Shown here piece after piece: positions 27,540 to 37,362 of a stretch of DNA of 64,000 bases (position 1 is its first letter; every line of letters starts with the position of its first letter). Origin of the DNA: an uncultured Clostridiaceae bacterium (GTDB lineage: Bacteria > Bacillota > Clostridia > TANB77 > CAG-508); contig CAMOWC010000006.1 of assembly GCA_946628065.1 (NCBI GenBank), positions 1-64,000 on the forward strand, given 5' to 3'. The notes below the pieces were generated by a model that was not told the origin of the DNA, did not search any database, and was given only the letters and a program-made list of their open reading frames with translations. Position numbers and translations under genes: made by a program.

Positions 27540-29503
27540 TCATTCTGTAATAATAACTGGTCTAAATCCATATGTGTTACTTGTTACACTGGCCGAAGGA
27601 GCATAAAATGCCATTATTCCTTTACCACTTACCAATCCTCCGTCCTCTTATAAATTGATAGTATGTATTTGTTCCGAAATCCGAATATGCGCCATGCCAA
27701 GAGTTCGTGTTTGATTCTCCAGTTCTTCCTGTGCTTGTTTCATATATTGCGTCCCCATATCTTTCTGAGTTAGCATTAAAATTGCTTTGTCGATCTCCTT
27801 CTGATTCTGAGATTATGTAAATATCAATATATTTTTTATCTCCTACCAAAAAATTTCTTGTCATTGTACTGTTTTCTAAATATGCTGCTGTTCTCTCAAA
27901 CGCGCCACCTACCATATCATATATACCATATACATTTGCTGTAGTGCTTGCTTTAGGTCCGTTATCTTCGTTGTAATTGTTTGACGTGCTTGTCGAAGCT
28001 GTATTAGCACCTGTTCCTGCCTGACCTGTTATATAATTTGAATTTGGATTATTCCATACTCGTCCATTAGCTTCATCTCTTATTTGCCCATGCTTGCTTT
28101 GTGTTAGGTAAGCAACCATTCCCCACTCGCTGTTTTTTATCATGTGGCTATCTGATTTACTAGATAAACCATATATATTTCCGCTATTTACCATATTTCT
28201 ACTTACTGCAAACGCGGTTGGACCTGTTATTCCTCTCCAGCTCGTTATATTTGGTAGAACTTTTACATTAAGTTCTGTTGTGTTTCCGCCACCGTTTGTT
28301 GCAGATGGGTTGCTACTACTTGCTTCAAATTTTGCTACCCAAATTCCTGTTATATCTTTATCCCATTCTCCATTTGCATAGCTTGTTTTATTTCCATCAC
28401 AAAATGCTGGATGTACATTCCAGTTATCTCCACCGCTTGCATTTGCTATTTGTACATTTGTTCCATCTGTTGCAATATTAGTCGTTCCTTTTAAAAATTT
28501 TATATTTATTTCTCCTGCAGTACTTGTGTGATAGTTAGCCACTGGAATTTGATACATATACCTTGGAATCCACACAAACATACTTCCTGGAGCAGTTACT
28601 TTTTTTCCAACAAGAATTGTCTTATTGTCATCTAAGACTTCAATATCTCCTTCTACTGTTAAACCGTCTTCCAGCATAATATTGGCCCATTGTGCTTTAT
28701 CACTTGAATAGTCATACCAGTCTCCACCGTTTTCATCTGCTATTACCCAAGCATTCAGGCTTTCTCTATATACTACTGGTACCATTCCAGAATCAATTTT
28801 AGGTTTATTTGCAAGTGTCACCTCTATAGTGTCCATTGCTGAATTTCCTGCAGAGTCAGTTAGCATTACTTCATATGTTCCAGATACAGTTATTGGTATT
28901 TCAGTTCCTGTTATTTGTTTCCATTGAGTTTCTCCATAAAGCCTGTAGCTTACAGTGCCTTTGCTAACGTTTCCTTTATATTCAATGTTTTCTATACTTA
29001 TCGTTGCATTTAGTCCGTAGTTTTTTTTGTTTAATATAAATTCAGGTGGTTCGGTATTTCTATTTTGATATGTTATGTTTTCCCATCCTGATAACCTATG
29101 CAACATATTTCCTTTATATTCGATGCCATTTATATCTACTACATCTCGTATAGCAAAATTTATTATTACTTCTCTATCTACTCCAGTAACTCCTATATTC
29201 TGTAATAGTTCTTTATTAAAATATGTATATCCTACTGTTTGGTTTCCAGCTAGCGCTTCAAATGCTAAGTTTATTTTGTCTTGCGGAATAGGTGCACCAA
29301 GTTCAGCAAGTTCTTCTGGTGTTTTTTCTTCTACAAGTTCATTTACTCTTGTATGAATTATTTTCATTTCACTTTCGAATTGATTTACTCTTACACCATT
29401 AATGACATTAATACCTGTATACAGTCCGTGTTCCTGTAAGTATTCCCATTATCATTATAGTTATTGCCAGCGCTATTAGTGTTATACCTTTGCTTTCTTT
29501 CAT
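27540..29503 (-). CDS. Large surface protein, prepilin-like start, two CGG frameshifts
   Basis: With two shifts the gene runs from ATG 29503 (after GGAGG) to TGA 27540, 653 residues. The N-terminus 'MKESKGITLIALAITIMIMG' is prepilin-like. Shifts at CGG 29426-29428 (codon 26, still in the leader helix) and 27640-27642 (codon 621) give 'GILTGTGLYTGINV' and 'FIRGGGLVSGKGIMAFYAP'. The C-terminus then reads 'TYGFRPVIITE', the typical end of secreted formylglycine-like or DUF1566-like domains in gut Firmicutes. The middle has Ig-like 'GTYEVMLTDSAGNSAMDTIEV' in part. Without the first shift the protein would lose its leader. Confidence 0.8.
27640..27642 (-). other. CGG +1 shift site, codon 621 of surface protein
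   Basis: Read GGA CGG AGG. Skipping C gives GGA GGA GGA TTG and the family-typical 'YGFRPVI' end. Confidence 0.8.
29426..29428 (-). other. CGG +1 shift site, codon 26 of surface protein
   Basis: Read ACA CGG ACT. Skipping C gives ACA GGA CTG TAT and joins the leader helix to the long downstream frame. Confidence 0.8.
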
Positions 29504-29540
29504 TTGTGTGGCCTCCTCTATTTGCAGAGTATATTTTATA

Positions 29541-30257
29541 TTAATCAGCATTATATTTTTCAAAATCGCCATAATCTATACCGAATGTGTCAACTGTCAT
29601 TTTTGTGATAATCGGTTCATTAACTGGCTTATCTGATGCTATAACATTTCCATCTGCATCTTTTGGTGCCTCTTCATCTGTTCCTAAATTTGAGCTACGA
29701 TATACAACTTCTACATTTGCGATTGCATCTACAGTTTCCATTCCTTCTAATACTTTTCCAAATGCTGTATAATATCCGTCTAAGCTAGGTGTATCTTTTG
29801 TCATTATAAAGAATTCTGTACTTGCTGAGTTATAGCTATAGCTTGTAAATCCGCTACCGTACATACTATAGTCAGCTCTAGCCATTGATATTACACCTCT
29901 TTCATGTTTTAGCTTATTATCTTTAAATCCATTGGCTAAGAACTCTCCTTTAATTGTATAGTCTACATTTCCATCTAAATCTTTTCCACCTTGTATCATG
30001 AAATCTGGTATTGTCCTGTGAAATGTTTTGCCATCATAGAACCCTTCTTGTATCTTCTTTATAAAATGTTTTACTGTGTTTGGTGCCATATCTGGATATA
30101 ATTCAATTTTCACAGTACCATAATCAGCAACTTCCATCGTTACTATAGGATTCTTTACTTCCTCCGTTGCCTTTAATACGTAGCCAATAATTAAGGCTAC
30201 AATTGTTATTGCTAAAAAAGCTATTACAGCTATCCATAACATTTTAGTTTTTTTCAT
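29541..30257 (-). CDS. Peptidyl-prolyl cis-trans isomerase, cyclophilin type, membrane-anchored
   Basis: A 238-residue cyclophilin. One N-terminal membrane helix (about 7-28) puts the domain outside the cell. The fold shows 'NTVKHFIKKIQEGFYDGKTFH' in part, the active-site Arg in 'FHRTIPDFMIQGG', 'GVISMARADY' and 'FGKVLEGMETVDAI'. Some catalytic positions in the 'TSYSYNSASTEFFIM' segment vary but the domain is complete. It probably helps fold secreted proteins. It lies just downstream of disA. Confidence 0.9.
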   Translation of the reverse strand: MKKTKMLWIAVIAFLAITIVALIIGYVLKATEEVKNPIVTMEVADYGTVKIELYPDMAPNTVKHFIKKIQEGFYDGKTFHRTIPDFMIQGGKDLDGNVDYTIKGEFLANGFKDNKLKHERGVISMARADYSMYGSGFTSYSYNSASTEFFIMTKDTPSLDGYYTAFGKVLEGMETVDAIANVEVVYRSSNLGTDEEAPKDADGNVIASDKPVNEPIITKMTVDTFGIDYGDFEKYNAD

Positions 30258-30278
30258 TTTATTTGTCCTCCTTTATAT

Positions 30279-31367
30279 TTAGAACATTGCATTGTCGAAT
30301 ACAAATTGTTCTTGCATTCTCTTCAATGCTTGTTTTATTGTTCTAGCTCTTATTTCTCCAATTCCTTCAACTTCATCTAGCTGTATAATGTCTGCTGCTA
30401 AGATATGTTGAAAGGATTTAAATCCTTTAACAAGGTTTTCTACAATATTACTTGGCACTCTAGGTATTTTGCTTAATATCCTATATCCTTTTGTATATAT
30501 AGCAACTTCCTCATATGTTTCAAAATTCTCATATCCTAAATAATTAGCTATCTTTCCAACTTCCATTAGTTCCTCTGTATTTAATTGTCTAATTTGAGTT
30601 AGTATCTTTGCTTCATCTTTTTTCTTTGCTACCATATAGTCTTTAATCATAAGAAGTTCTTCTTCTTCAAAGTCCCCTAGGAGCTCTTCCATCTGCATTT
30701 TAAGAAGTCTTCCATCTTCTCCAAGCTCATATATGTTTCTTCTTACTTCTTCGGCAATTTTTCTTACCATTTCAGCTCTTTGAATACATGTTATAACATT
30801 ATCTAGAGTTACAATATCATTAAATTCATATTCATTTAGCATATTTAATTTATCATCAAAGACTTTTTTATATTTTTCTAAAGTCTGCAATGCTTGGTTT
30901 GCTTTTGTAATAACCTTTGATGTGTCTTCTAGTACATATCTAAAACTGTCTTTAAAAATCGTAATGATGTTTCTTCTTTGTGAAATGCTTATAACCAGTT
31001 TTCCAGTCTGTTTTGCTGTACGTTCTGCTGTTCTATGTCTTGTTCCTGTTTCGTTTGTAATTATATTAGAAGATGGAATTAGCTGTGCATTAGCATATAA
31101 AATTGTTTTGAGATCCTCACTTAAAATAATAGCTCCATCCATTTTTGCAAGTTCATAAAGTCTTGCAGCTGTGTATTCTTGGTTTATTGCAAATCCCCCA
31201 TCCACTATGTCTAGAACATCCTTTGAGTCTCCCACAACAATAAGCGCACCTGTCTTTGCTTTTAGTATGTTTTCTAGCCCAAGTCTTAATTCTGTTCCAG
31301 GCGCTATTAATTGTAAAATTTCTGCTTGTATGTCTTCTTTTCTTGTATTTTCATCCATAGGCATCAC
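30279..31367 (-). CDS. disA: Diadenylate cyclase and DNA integrity scanning protein
   Basis: DisA makes c-di-AMP and slows when it meets recombination intermediates. The 362-residue protein has the DAC domain with 'LAKMDGAIILSED' (catalytic DGA) and 'GTRHRTAERTAKQTG' (RHR), a helical linker, and the C-terminal HhH motif 'VEGIGEIRARTIKQAL'. It follows radA, the usual radA-disA pair that couples repair to sporulation. No in-frame CGG. Confidence 0.96.
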   Translation of the reverse strand: MMPMDENTRKEDIQAEILQLIAPGTELRLGLENILKAKTGALIVVGDSKDVLDIVDGGFAINQEYTAARLYELAKMDGAIILSEDLKTILYANAQLIPSSNIITNETGTRHRTAERTAKQTGKLVISISQRRNIITIFKDSFRYVLEDTSKVITKANQALQTLEKYKKVFDDKLNMLNEYEFNDIVTLDNVITCIQRAEMVRKIAEEVRRNIYELGEDGRLLKMQMEELLGDFEEEELLMIKDYMVAKKKDEAKILTQIRQLNTEELMEVGKIANYLGYENFETYEEVAIYTKGYRILSKIPRVPSNIVENLVKGFKSFQHILAADIIQLDEVEGIGEIRARTIKQALKRMQEQFVFDNAMF

Positions 31368-31399
31368 TCTTTTCTATATTCCAAGTAATTATATTCAAG

Positions 31400-32761
31400 C
31401 TATTTAAGTTTTAAATACTTCATAGCTTCATTTATATTTTTCACGCCTATTATATCTAAATTATATTTATCTTTCAATAGTTTTTTATTACTTTCAGGAA
31501 TAATACATGTTTTAAATCCTAGCTTTTCAGCTTCTTTCACTCTTTTTTCAATCATGTTCACGGCTCTTACTTCTCCAGTTAGCCCAACTTCTCCTATAGC
31601 AATTGTACCTCTTGGAATTGCAATATTTTTATAGCTAGAAACTGTCGCAAGCACAATTCCTAAATCTAAAGCTGGCTCGTTTATTTTTATGCCTCCGACA
31701 ATATTTAAATATGCATCTTGATTTCCAAGTGGCAGTCCTGCTCTTTTTTCTATAACTGCAATAAGTAAAGTTAGTCTATTATAGTCAATACCATTAGCAG
31801 TTCTCCTAGGTAATCCAAATACACTTGTGGAGGTTAATGCTTGAAGCTCAACAAGTATTGGCCTTGTCCCTTCGATGCTTGCAACAACAATTGATCCTGC
31901 AGGAATATCATCTCTGTCCTCTAGTAATATAGAAGACGGATTTTCCACTTGAACCATTCCCTCATTTTTCATTTCAAACATGCCTATTTCATTAGTAGAT
32001 CCGAAACGGTTTTTTACTCCGCGTAGTATTCTATATGCAAAATATCTCTCACCCTCTAAGTATAAAACAGTATCGACCATGTGTTCAAGCACTCTTGGTC
32101 CTGCAATGTTTCCATCTTTGGTAACATGTCCAATTATAATTGTCGTTATAGAATTTTCTTTGCAACATCTCATCACTCTACTTGTTATTTCTCTTACTTG
32201 GCTTACACTTCCCGCTGTTGCAGTAAGGTCACCACTGTACATCGTTTGAATAGAGTCAATAATTACAAGTTTTGGCATTATTGAAAGAATTGTTTCGTCT
32301 ATTACATCTATATCTGTTTCAGCTAGGAATAATATGTTGTCGTTATTTATTCCAAGTCTATCCGCTCTTAATTTAATTTGTTCTGCTGATTCTTCTCCCG
32401 ATACATAAAGGACTTTGCCCTCTCCTTTAAGCAGGTTGCAAATTTGTAATATAAGTGTAGATTTTCCAATTCCGTGGTTCTCCTCCGCAAAAGTACAAGT
32501 GACCCTTTAACAAGTCCGCCACCGAAGTACTCTATCTAGTTCACTTAAGCCTGTTTTTACTCTTGTTGTTTCTGTTTTCTCAACTTTATTAAGGCTAACT
32601 GGAATTGCAGCAGCCTTTTTTTCCTTTTTTCCATCAGAAGTTTTAGATACCTTTTCTTCATAGAAGCTATTCCATTCATTGCATGCAGGGCATTTCCCCA
32701 GCCATTTTGCTGATTCGTACCCGCAATTGCTACACACAAAAACCGTAGTCGCTTTTGCCAT
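31400..32761 (-). CDS. radA: DNA repair protein RadA, three CGG frameshifts
   Basis: RadA is a RecA-family ATPase/helicase for recombination intermediates. From ATG 32761 it begins with a C4 zinc finger (Cys10, 13, 24, 27). Within 53 bases around the ATPase core three CGG codons occur (32522, 32485, 32472). Skipping each C gives '[17 protein letters not shown]' then '[16 protein letters not shown]', a perfect RadA Walker A region with Gly80, Gly92 and Gly96 at the shift points. Downstream '[14 protein letters not shown]' type Walker B, KNRFGS ('[16 protein letters not shown]') and the Lon-like C-terminal domain are intact. Total 452 residues, normal. Three independent indels in one conserved motif with all else perfect is hard to explain by decay. 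Confidence 0.93.
32472..32474 (-). other. CGG +1 shift site, radA codon 96
   Basis: Read CCA CGG AAT. Skipping C gives CCA GGA ATT GGA AAA TCT (P-G-I-G-K-S), inside Walker A. Confidence 0.88.
32485..32487 (-). other. CGG +1 shift site, radA codon 92
   Basis: Read TTG CGG AGG. Skipping C gives TTG GGA GGA GAA (L-G-G-E), entering the Walker A motif. Confidence 0.88.
32522..32524 (-). other. CGG +1 shift site, radA codon 80
   Basis: Read CTT CGG TGG. Skipping C gives CTT GGT GGC GGA (L-G-G-G). Confidence 0.88.
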
Positions 32762-32770
32762 TGTTTCCCT

Positions 32771-32817
32771 TGGGGACGTTTCCCAAAGGGGGAATTTTCC
32801 CCCTTTGGGGACACGTC
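32771..32817. repeat. Palindromic element B, flank of the transposase gene
   Basis: GGGGACGTTTCCCAAAGGGGG and its near-inverse around AATTTT form a GC-rich hairpin. It is the inverted counterpart of the element at 33731-33780 on the other side of the REP-type transposase, and lies just upstream of the radA start. Confidence 0.85.
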
Positions 32818-33588
32818 TCACTTCCTTTCTTTTATCTCTCTTAATGTTTTCTTATCAATTTCCATTATCCTTGAAAGTTGTCCAACTTGTACGCCATCTA
32901 CCTCTAAAAATTTCTTTAAATATCCATCTCTAATTTTTGTATTGTATTTTTTTATTTCTAAAATATTATTTATATGTATTAATTCACTTAAAATTTCTAT
33001 TACTTTTTCGTCTGGCACATTTCTCACAAATTCACCGTCTTTAAAATCAGAAATCATATTTTTTACTATTTTTCTACATGTAAATGTCTTAAATTCGTTT
33101 AATGCTGATTGACCGCTTTGTCCAAACATACTTAGAATAAAGTTTACATCAGTAAGTTTATTTCTTCCTTCTGTATAGTCTTTATAACTACTCCATTTAT
33201 ATGTCTCCATATATGGTGGATTTTGGTGAATATATCTTTGAACATTTAGTAAATAGCTTTCTGTTTCAACAGGTTTACTCGTATATCTATTTTGAAATAG
33301 GTGCCCAACTCTGTCGTATTTCCAATTAAAATAAACTGAATACTTTAATGCTAGCCTATGCATTATTTTGCATAACTCAGTCTTTTTTTCTTTTATTAAC
33401 ATATGTACATGATTGTTCATTAAGCAATACGCATATATTTCAAATTCATACTTCCCTTTTAATTCCTTTAGCACATTCATAAACTTATGTCTATCTTGTT
33501 CATCTAAAAAAATATCTCGTTTGTCTACTCCTCTTAAAATGCAATGATAAATACCAGTTGAGCTTTTTATTCTCGCCTGTCTAGGCAT
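32818..33588 (-). CDS. REP-associated tyrosine transposase (Y1/IS200-like)
   Basis: A 256-residue RAYT-type protein. The N-terminal '[19 protein letters not shown]' and the HUH motif '[11 protein letters not shown]' are clear, and the catalytic Tyr is likely in the '[14 protein letters not shown]' helix. These enzymes cut and move palindromic REP sequences as single strands. The gene is bracketed by two inverted copies of a GC-rich palindrome (32771-32817 and 33731-33780) and has no other partner gene, so it is a RAYT-REP unit inserted between radA and the GH15 gene. No in-frame CGG. Confidence 0.88.
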   Translation of the reverse strand: MPRQARIKSSTGIYHCILRGVDKRDIFLDEQDRHKFMNVLKELKGKYEFEIYAYCLMNNHVHMLIKEKKTELCKIMHRLALKYSVYFNWKYDRVGHLFQNRYTSKPVETESYLLNVQRYIHQNPPYMETYKWSSYKDYTEGRNKLTDVNFILSMFGQSGQSALNEFKTFTCRKIVKNMISDFKDGEFVRNVPDEKVIEILSELIHINNILEIKKYNTKIRDGYLKKFLEVDGVQVGQLSRIMEIDKKTLREIKERK

Positions 33589-33730
33589 AGCGACACCACC
33601 TTTTTATATTTTAATGTCGCCCCCTGAATATAATATTATATTCTAAATTAGCTCCTTTTTACATAATAAATACTAGCACAATTTTGTAAATAGCGCTAGT
33701 ATTTGTTCTCATTTTTTTTATTAATTTTTT

Positions 33731-33780
33731 TAACACCTGTCCCCAAAGGGGGGATTTTCCCCCTTTGGGAAACGTCCCCA
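33731..33780. repeat. Palindromic element A, second flank of the transposase
   Basis: TAACACCTGTCCCC, a GGGGGG-ATTTT-CCCCC hairpin, then GGGAAACGTCCCC. It is the reverse orientation of element B and shares both ends with the inverted repeat at 57824-57966. Confidence 0.85.
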
Positions 33781-35686
33781 CTAAATCAGCCCCTTTGATA
33801 ATAGCTTTTCTAGTATTATTATGAACATAGCATGTGACCAACCGAGTCCTAATACCCATGCTGGCTTCATTGTTTTATTGTCAATTTGCTCACCAAGCAT
33901 TCCATTCTCTAGACTTGTTGCTACAACAAAATCAAAGCATTCTTTTGCTTTTTTGTTTTCACCTGTTTCTAAATAATAATTTGCAAGCCATAAATTAGAA
34001 ATCACCCATGGGTTATTTCCTCCCATATAGCTATCGCCTTCATATCTTAAATACCCACCTGTATATGTTCTAAGAGTAAGGCTCATTTTTTCAATTGTAT
34101 TTGTCACGTGCTTTTCTTTCGGTGAATATACTTTAAACGGAACAACAAGCCCTAATAAGCTTATATCCATTTTTCCGTCTCTGTTCCTTATAAATGAATT
34201 TTTCTTTGTATCATATAAATTATTATTTATATATTCTTTTACTTTAAGCTGACTTTCTCTTATTTCCTTTTCATCATTTCTCATTTTTTCTAGTTTGATT
34301 CTATTGTTTTCAAAGCTTGGCTTTAGTACCTTATACATTGAAATTAGGCATTCAAATGCTGAAAAGATGCTTGCTAAAGAATATGTGTGTATCCCTTCAT
34401 TTTCTTCCCATAAGTCATATGATGCTTGCATTTCTGGTTTTTCTTTGCATATATCTTCTACATATTTTAGCAAGAAGCCAACCGCCTTTTCACACATTTT
34501 TAAATTATCCTTTAAAAATTTCTCATCCTTTGTTGTTTCATAATGCTTATAAACGCCATATACTACTGATGCGGTTTCATCAACTTGGTATCCCCATGAT
34601 GGAGCAAGTCTTCCATCTGTATAAAATCTTTGTTCCCACATACCATTTTTACTTTGAGTGTTTTTGCAAAATGTTTTGTAGAATCTTTCTGTTTCTTTTT
34701 CCATTCCAATTATGTCCATTGCTTGTGCAATAAAAATTGAATCTCTAGGCCAGCAGTATGAGTATCTTCCGCATTTTGTTTTTCCTTCATCTACTTCAAC
34801 TCCTGCCGAAACACCTCCTGTATTAGAATTTGTAAGTAGAGCATATAATAGTACTGTTCTATTATATATTGTCTCAATTCTCTCATAATAAGCATTCTTT
34901 GCCTGTTTTAACGGTAATTTAGAGTGTGCTTTTAAGTACTTCCTCCAAAATGATTTTGTTGCTTGATATTCTTTATCAGTATCAATTGTTTTTATTCTTT
35001 CAATTGTATTTTCTATTTCATGGAAATTGTATTTCTCATCATTCTGGCTTACATAAACAAATAGTTCAAATTTCTTTTTTTCTCCAACTTTTAATATGCC
35101 CATGTCATATGAAATAGATGAGTCGTGTGACATGCCTATGTAGTCTTTGTCTCCAATTACTCCTTCCATAATTGATTCGTTGCTGTTGTTTATTTGTGAA
35201 GCTAGCATTTTTTCTTTAGAAAAAACACAGAAGTTATAGTCATGAGTATATTGAATTAGTCCACCTATTTTTTCATATCCGCTAACTTGGTTGTTATCGT
35301 TACTTAATAAGTCTGAATAAATAAGATAGTTTAAATTAAGGTCTATATTACTATTATTTGTTATTTCATATCTTTTTACTAGAATTGGTTCTTTTAAAAG
35401 GATAAAATCTGTTTGTACTATATTTACATTAAAGTAACTATTGTTGATTTCGGTTTTTATAATATTTGCGTCTTCTACATAGTATTGTTTGTATGTGTTG
35501 TTAACATCATTATGCAAATATATCATACCTGAATCGTTTAGTCTTATCCCTACATGAAATTCCTTTATAAATTGCTTATAGTCAACACTTGGATACATTA
35601 GTCTTAAGAGCTCCCCTGTTTTGCTGAAGCTAGCCACCATTTGTTTATTTCCGTATTATGCTATCATTAAAATACTTTGTACTCAT
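33781..35686 (-). CDS. GH15 glucoamylase-type enzyme, one CGG frameshift near the start
   Basis: A glucan 1,4-alpha-glucosidase-like enzyme that frees glucose from alpha-glucan ends. An ATG at 35653 region downstream would omit the real N-terminus: from ATG 35686 (after GGAGAAAAA) the peptide reads 'MSTKYFNDSII' then CGG 35651-35653. Skipping C gives 'GNKQMVASFSKTGELLRL', the family-typical beginning, 634 residues in total. The (alpha/alpha)6 domain has 'GRYSYCWPRDSIFIAQAMD' with the acidic 'WPRD', and 'ASYDLWEENEGIHTYSLA' carrying catalytic Glu; 'GLGWSHAMFI' ends the domain. An internal start at ATG 35638 could partly rescue expression, so this site alone is weaker evidence. Confidence 0.85.
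35651..35653 (-). other. CGG +1 shift site, GH15 codon 12
   Basis: Read ATA CGG AAA TAA. Skipping C gives ATA GGA AAT AAA CAA ATG and enters the long GH15 frame from a well-placed ATG and ribosome site. Confidence 0.75.
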
Positions 35687-35703
35687 TTGTTTTTCTCCAT
35701 TTC

Positions 35704-37350
35704 CTATTCTATAATTTTAACTATCTGATTTTCTAATTCTCTAATTTTGTCTTTAAGAGCCAGCACTTCTTCATCACTAGTATTTTCAGTTAATTTTTCT
35801 GCTTTAACAATTGATTTCATCTCATCTATTTCCGCTTCTATATTATCTAGTTTTTGTAAGATTTCTAATCTAATAAATCTGTATGCGTCTGTTCCATCTA
35901 CTTTGTCTGTCATCTTGATTTCATCTGTAAGTTCATATGTTTCACCAAATCCTGGAATAGTTACAGGTATTCCTATTTCTTCTTGTATCTTTTGTTTTAA
36001 AACTATTTGACCCTCTGGTTCTCCATGGACAAGAAAAATATGCTTTGGTTTTGTTATAAATGAATATATAAAATTCATAAGCCATTCTTGATCAGCATGC
36101 CCAGAATATCCTTCTATATATTCTACTCTTGCATTTACAGCTATTTCTTCTCCAAATATTTTTACTTTCTTAGCTCCTTCTACTATACTTCTTCCAAGAG
36201 TGCCTGGAGCCTGGTATCCAACAAATAATATCGTACTATTTGGATCCCATAGGTTATGTTTTAAATGGTGCTTAATTCTCCCTACTTCGCACATACCACT
36301 AGCTGAAATAATAATGCATGGTTCATTTGTTTCATTAAGTGCTTTTGACTCGTCTGATGTTCTTGTAAACTTTAATCCAGGAAAGTCAAGAGGATTTTCC
36401 CCTGATTTAATTTTTTCTCTTACTTCCTCTTCAAATAAGTCATCATTTTCTTTGAATACCTCTGTAGCAGAAATTGCAAGTGGGCTGTCAACATACACTG
36501 ATGCATGCATAAGTTCTTCATATTTTTTAGCAAACTCTTCGTCTTCCTCACTATTTTGTTTAATCGAATCTAGCTCATATAGTATCTCCTGTGTCCTTCC
36601 TACTGCAAACGAAGGAATAACTACTCTTCCCCCCTTTTCTAATGTCTCTGATACAATATTTAAAAACAAATTTGCCTTTTCATCATTTCTCATATGAAGT
36701 CTATTCCCATATGTAGATTCCATTACAAGATAATCCGCGCTATTTATCATTGTAGGAGAATCTAATAATGGTATATCATTATTGCCTAAATCTCCTGTAA
36801 ACACTGTCTTTTTTGTTTCGCCATTTTCAGTAATCCATACTTCTATTACTGCAGATCCTAGCATATGTCCAGCATCGTTAAATCGTACTTGTATATTAGG
36901 GTCTATTTCTATAATTTCATCATAATGTATTGGTTTAAATATTTCTAAACAATCAATAGCTTCCTGTGCAGTATATAATGGAGGAAGTTCTTCTTTTCCT
37001 TCTCTCTTTCTTTTTCTATTCTTCCACTCTATTTCAACTTCTTGAATGTGGCCACTATCTGGAAGCATTATTTTGCACAAATCGCATGTTGCCTTTGTTG
37101 CAATAACAGGATTTCTATACCCTTCTTTATATAACTTAGGAATTCTTCCAGAATGATCAATGTGTGCATGTGTTAATAGAACAAAATCTATGTCATGTGC
37201 ATTGAATAAAAAAGGCGCTTCATTTTCTAATTCTTCTCTTGCTTGCCCCTGGAACATTCCACAGTCTACCAAGAATTTTTTACCTGCTCCTTCTACTAAA
37301 AAATTAGATCCCGTTACTGTTTTTGTGGCTCCTAAAAATGTAATTTTCAT
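35704..37350 (-). CDS. Metallo-beta-lactamase/beta-CASP family nuclease
   Basis: A 548-residue protein of the RNase J/CPSF73-like MBL group. The zinc motif is 'LTHAHIDHSGRIPKL', followed by 'DAGHMLGSAVIEV', 'VFTGDLGN' and 'ESTYGNRLH'. The beta-CASP insert has 'PSFAVGRTQEILYEL' and 'ASGMCEVGRIKHHLKHNLW', and the RMM domain has 'VEYIEGYSGHADQEWL' and 'VHGEPEG'. These belong to the single-domain KH-less bacterial group; it probably acts on RNA, but this is inference. It lies just upstream of the GH15 gene. Confidence 0.88.
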   Translation of the reverse strand: MKITFLGATKTVTGSNFLVEGAGKKFLVDCGMFQGQAREELENEAPFLFNAHDIDFVLLTHAHIDHSGRIPKLYKEGYRNPVIATKATCDLCKIMLPDSGHIQEVEIEWKNRKRKREGKEELPPLYTAQEAIDCLEIFKPIHYDEIIEIDPNIQVRFNDAGHMLGSAVIEVWITENGETKKTVFTGDLGNNDIPLLDSPTMINSADYLVMESTYGNRLHMRNDEKANLFLNIVSETLEKGGRVVIPSFAVGRTQEILYELDSIKQNSEEDEEFAKKYEELMHASVYVDSPLAISATEVFKENDDLFEEEVREKIKSGENPLDFPGLKFTRTSDESKALNETNEPCIIISASGMCEVGRIKHHLKHNLWDPNSTILFVGYQAPGTLGRSIVEGAKKVKIFGEEIAVNARVEYIEGYSGHADQEWLMNFIYSFITKPKHIFLVHGEPEGQIVLKQKIQEEIGIPVTIPGFGETYELTDEIKMTDKVDGTDAYRFIRLEILQKLDNIEAEIDEMKSIVKAEKLTENTSDEEVLALKDKIRELENQIVKIIE

Positions 37351-37362
37351 ATTTTCCTCCTC

